Virus record (IMG/VR): IMGVR_UViG_3300008267_001363
Location: 1 to 33,563 of that record
DNA length: 33,563 nt
Direction: 5' to 3' (one strand)
DNA from: a virus
The position numbers were made by a program, and so were the translations under genes. The first letter of the stretch is position 1, and the number at the start of each line of letters is the position of its first letter. Of the stretch, positions 30,855 through 33,563 are shown in pieces. The notes beneath the pieces were generated by a model. The model was not told the DNA's origin and made no database searches. It saw nothing but the letters and a program-made list of their open reading frames with translations.

Positions 30855-32098
30855 TGGCTGGAAGAAAACCTATACCAAAAACCCAAAAAGAAATTAGTAA
30901 TTCTTTTGTAACACCTTATGATGTTACTCAAGGAGATCCTAATGATGTATTAGCTTCTACTAAAAATAGAGCTTTACAACAGTCTTGGAAAGGTGATACA
31001 ACAAAACCATTTACAGTTAGTATTCAAGATATTGACGAGGCTATATTTTATTATCTTGAAAACGTAATTAAACCTACAGTAAAACATAATGGTGAAATCC
31101 TACCCGTTCCTGTTTTATATGGTTCTCCTGAAAAATGGAAATCATATCAAAAAGATGGGTATTTAAGGGATTTAAAAGGATCGTTAATGGCTCCGTTAAT
31201 TATATTTAAACGTGAATCCATTGATAAAAACAGATCTATTGCAAATAAACAAGATGCAAATAATCCTCACAACTATGGAATATTTCAAAAAAGTTATAGT
31301 CCAAAAAATGCATATAGTAGATTTGATTTACTAAATAATAGAGTCCCTGAAAAACAATATTACGCTGTTGTAATTCCTGATTATGTAACTGTAACTTATA
31401 CTTTTATAGTTTTTACATACTACCTTGAACAATTAAATGGAATTGTAGAAGCCATGAATTACGCTTCAGATGCTTATTGGGGTGATCCTGAACGTTTTAA
31501 ATTTAGAGCTTCTATTGATTCGTTTGGTTTTCAAACTCAATTAAATGAAGCATCAGAAAGAGTAGTACGTAGTACATTTACATTAAAATTAAATGGACAT
31601 ATAATTCCTGATGTTATTCAAAAAGATACTACAGCTATATCTAAATTTAATAATAAAACTAAAACAACTTTATTTTTCGAAACCGTTAATACTCCCGGAA
31701 CTACAAGTATGATATCATCAGCAAGAACAAGTCTTCCATCAACAACCTTTATTGACTCAAACTTAGTACCCGGTGGTGGTTCTAGTGGTGGAGGTTCAGT
31801 TGATCCATCAGTATTTACTTATTTAGTAGCTAATTACCAAAAAACAGGTACGGTTACTAATAGTACAACAGTAACATTTAATGTAGGTTGGTTAAACCCA
31901 CCTTCAGGAATACCATCTCCAGATGTTAATAGTTTTACATTTTTCTGTAATGGTAGTTTAATTGAAAAATCCGCTATTACATCATTTACACAAGCAGCAG
32001 GTGTTTCTACTTTAGTTGTAGATACATCTTTATTAGGATATTCATTAGCCATAACAGATGAAGTTATAGGTATTGGTAAATTTGAATCAGGAGACTAA
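30854..32098 (+). CDS. Tail completion / sheath terminator protein, T4 gp15-like, with C-terminal extension
   Basis: Residues 1 to about 290 of 414 align by eye with T4 gp15, the hexamer that caps the tail and joins it to the neck. VPVLYGSPEKWKS matches the VPITYASKEHF segment of T4, TYTFIVFTYYLEQLNGIVEA matches YELSIFTRYEDDMFQIVEQ, and RVVRSTFTLKLNGHIIPDV matches RRIEWSLTFEVNGWMYPPV. A glycine-serine linker (GGGSSGGGS) then leads into an extra beta domain of about 90 residues (SFTFFCNGSLIEKSAITSF), absent from the 272-residue T4 protein. The extension resembles a small Ig-like or fibre-type module and may decorate the neck. The stop overlaps the next start. Confidence 0.75.
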   Translation: MAGRKPIPKTQKEISNSFVTPYDVTQGDPNDVLASTKNRALQQSWKGDTTKPFTVSIQDIDEAIFYYLENVIKPTVKHNGEILPVPVLYGSPEKWKSYQKDGYLRDLKGSLMAPLIIFKRESIDKNRSIANKQDANNPHNYGIFQKSYSPKNAYSRFDLLNNRVPEKQYYAVVIPDYVTVTYTFIVFTYYLEQLNGIVEAMNYASDAYWGDPERFKFRASIDSFGFQTQLNEASERVVRSTFTLKLNGHIIPDVIQKDTTAISKFNNKTKTTLFFETVNTPGTTSMISSARTSLPSTTFIDSNLVPGGGSSGGGSVDPSVFTYLVANYQKTGTVTNSTTVTFNVGWLNPPSGIPSPDVNSFTFFCNGSLIEKSAITSFTQAAGVSTLVVDTSLLGYSLAITDEVIGIGKFESGD

Positions 32099-32877
32099 TG
32101 GCAACACTTAATAGTAAACAATTCTCAACCCCACAAACTTTATCAGGTTCATTAACAGGAAATGTAGTAGGTTCTGTTACAGGTTCATCCTCAGGTTCAT
32201 TTACTGGGTCCTTTACAGGTAATGGATCAGGATTAACAAACATCCCAGGTTCATCAGTTGTTGGTATTAGTGCAAACCGTTTAACTACAGGTTCAGTTAC
32301 AGCTTCTGTTGATGTAGGAATATTTAATACTTTTAGATTAGTAAACGCCAATGGTATTTTATTTAATATTGGATCATTTGGTAATATAGGTATTCTAACT
32401 ACATCTTCATTTTACACAGTAGAAGTTTCAGGTTCAGGTAGATTTACAGATGGATTATATGTTACTGGGTCATTAAGAGTATCAGGTTCATTTTCAGCAA
32501 CTTCAGCTCAATTTACAGGATCTTTAGGTGTATCAGGTTCAACAAATATTAAATCATCAGGTTCATCTATATTTTCAATAGATGGTGTTACTGGTAGATT
32601 ATTCCAAGTAGATGATGGTGTTACAGGTTCATTATTTTCAGTTAATAATGCTTCCGGTTTACCAATTATAAATGCTACCTCGGATTATATTATTACTATG
32701 GGTAGATTTAATGCACCTGGTTTAACAGTTTCCGGTTCAGCAGTTTATACTCCTACATCATCAACTGCTCCTTCTCATACAGGTAAAGAAGGTGAATTTA
32801 GATTTGTACGTACAGGTAGCTTAAATTTAATATATGCTTGGGTAGGTGGTGCATGGAGGTCAGGTTCATTAGTATAA
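32098..32877 (+). CDS. Tail fibre protein with intact tip module
   Basis: The 259-residue protein starts with a Ser/Gly/Thr shaft (SGSLTGNVVGSVTGSSSGS, then FTGSFTGNGSGLTNIPG), the same hinge found in the fibre at 27117. A beta region follows (VTGSLRVSGSFSATSAQFTG; IFSIDGVTGRLFQVDDG). The end, GKEGEFRFVRTGSLNLIYAW then VGGAWRSGSLV, is the intact version of the tip that is out of frame at 29002-29139. It probably forms a trimeric fibre. It lies in the neck-gene unit, so it may be a whisker-like or collar fibre, though this is only a positional inference. Confidence 0.78.
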   Translation: MATLNSKQFSTPQTLSGSLTGNVVGSVTGSSSGSFTGSFTGNGSGLTNIPGSSVVGISANRLTTGSVTASVDVGIFNTFRLVNANGILFNIGSFGNIGILTTSSFYTVEVSGSGRFTDGLYVTGSLRVSGSFSATSAQFTGSLGVSGSTNIKSSGSSIFSIDGVTGRLFQVDDGVTGSLFSVNNASGLPIINATSDYIITMGRFNAPGLTVSGSAVYTPTSSTAPSHTGKEGEFRFVRTGSLNLIYAWVGGAWRSGSLV

Positions 32878-32881
32878 AATT

Positions 32882-33538
32882 ATGGCTTTTACAATAGGTC
32901 CTCCATCAATTATAGGTAGTAATTTATTACTTTATTGGGATGCTTCTAATCCTAATTCATACTCAGGAACAGGTACTACAATTTATGACCTATCAGGAAA
33001 TAATAATAATGGAACATTAGTAAATGGAGTAGCATATGATTCAACGGCTGGTGGTGTATTAGTATTTGATGGAAATGATGATTATGTTTTTAGTAATACT
33101 CCTAATTTAACATCTAGTAATTATACTGTAATGGGTGCTGCTAGATATAGTGGAGCTACTCGAGGAAGAATAATTAATGCTACATCAAATAACTGGTTAG
33201 TAGGTCATTGGAATAATTCTACTGAAAACTATTATGCTGAAGGATGGGTATCACAAACTCAAGCAGGTTCTAATGATACTAACTGGAGAATATATGCAAG
33301 TAATGGAAACATTTCGGGTGATAGTTATGGATTTTATGTAAACAATAATTTTGTAGTCCAAAACAGTAATGGAAATGCTGGTCCTAATGGTATAACTTTA
33401 GGTAGAATAGGATCTGGACTTGGGGGTGGTGAACAAAGCACAGCTCAGTTTAGTTTTTTATTAATATATGATAGAATACTTACAACTACAGAAATGACTC
33501 AAATATTTAACTCAAATAGAGGAAGGTTTGGAATATAA
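32882..33538 (+). CDS. LamG-type (concanavalin-like) lectin domain virion protein
   Basis: The 218-residue protein is almost wholly one LamG/concanavalin-type jelly roll: LLLYWDASNPNSYSG, then TIYDLSGNNNNGTLVNGV, GGVLVFDGNDDYVFS, a central pair of strands, and the closing FSFLLIYDRILTTTEMTQIF. The opening D-x-S-G-N-x-N-G-T-L and closing Y-D-R-x-L-T-x-x-E are hallmark positions of this fold in bacterial and phage proteins. It has no signal peptide and likely binds carbohydrate as part of a fibre or collar. It starts four bases after the previous stop behind an AAATT leader. Confidence 0.8.
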   Translation: MAFTIGPPSIIGSNLLLYWDASNPNSYSGTGTTIYDLSGNNNNGTLVNGVAYDSTAGGVLVFDGNDDYVFSNTPNLTSSNYTVMGAARYSGATRGRIINATSNNWLVGHWNNSTENYYAEGWVSQTQAGSNDTNWRIYASNGNISGDSYGFYVNNNFVVQNSNGNAGPNGITLGRIGSGLGGGEQSTAQFSFLLIYDRILTTTEMTQIFNSNRGRFGI

Positions 33539-33541
33539 ATT

Positions 33542-33563
33542 ATGGGACGAATAACAGGAGGAA
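33542..33563 (+). CDS. Start of a further gene, cut by the window edge
   Basis: ATG 33542 lies three bases after the preceding stop, with the short A/T leader seen at other starts here, and reads MGRITGG before the sequence ends. Only position and spacing support it; no function can be given. Confidence 0.4.

Noticed and set aside
32098-33538. Diversity-generating retroelement target at the fibre/lectin genes
   Set aside because: No reverse transcriptase, template repeat or adenine-biased variable copy was seen in the window.

Overview
The window is a contiguous late (virion-assembly) region of a T4-related, myovirus-type tailed phage. Every supported gene lies on the + strand. The DNA is AT-rich, genes are tightly packed (many TAATG, ATGA or longer overlaps), and most start codons follow A-rich leaders with little or no Shine-Dalgarno sequence. 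That leader style is typical of Bacteroidota, so a flavobacterium-like aquatic host is my inference; nothing in the window proves it. No tRNA, rRNA, CRISPR array, insertion sequence or integrase was seen.

Layout. 1-2179: tail end of a possible flavin oxidoreductase, a small HxxGPA-type protein, a P-loop NadR/AAA_28-like kinase, an unknown protein, and two nested membrane/coiled-coil proteins that look like a spanin pair. 2176-8965: large terminase (gp17-like), portal (gp20-like), four unknown proteins that probably belong to prohead assembly, and the prohead protease (gp21-like), closed by a clear terminator at 8994-9025. 9026-11898: a structured leader, acidic scaffold (gp22-like) and major capsid protein (gp23-like). 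11858-14140: an unexpected metabolic insert in the capsid operon, namely an amidinotransferase/dimethylargininase-family enzyme and a phosphatidylserine decarboxylase-family enzyme, overlapped by a PhoH-like ATPase. 14185-29139: a large adhesion and fibre block with a beta-sandwich protein, a collagen-like fibre, a 960-residue structural protein with HGL repeats, two giant tandem paralogues with G8, lectin-like, F5/8C-like and beta-helix regions, and repeat-rich fibres. Two fibre genes appear to be broken near their 3' ends by single-base frame changes. 29180-32098: neck and tail-completion proteins (gp13-, gp14- and gp15-like). 32098-33563: another fibre, a LamG-type lectin protein, and the first codons of a further gene.

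How it fits together. Scaffold, protease, portal and capsid proteins would build the prohead, the terminase would package DNA, and gp13/14/15-like proteins would close the head and join the tail. The fibre block would provide host recognition. The order differs from T4: sheath and tube genes are not between terminase and portal, and the neck genes come after the capsid and fibre genes.

The two most notable signals are (1) the amidinotransferase plus phosphatidylserine decarboxylase cassette translated from the capsid operon, and (2) an exact ATATTTATA motif placed 5-17 bases before seven start codons. Read on the opposite strand this motif is TATAAATA, the T4 late-promoter core, so its orientation is the reverse of what T4 would predict. 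Family calls rest on motif recognition by eye; no database search was run.
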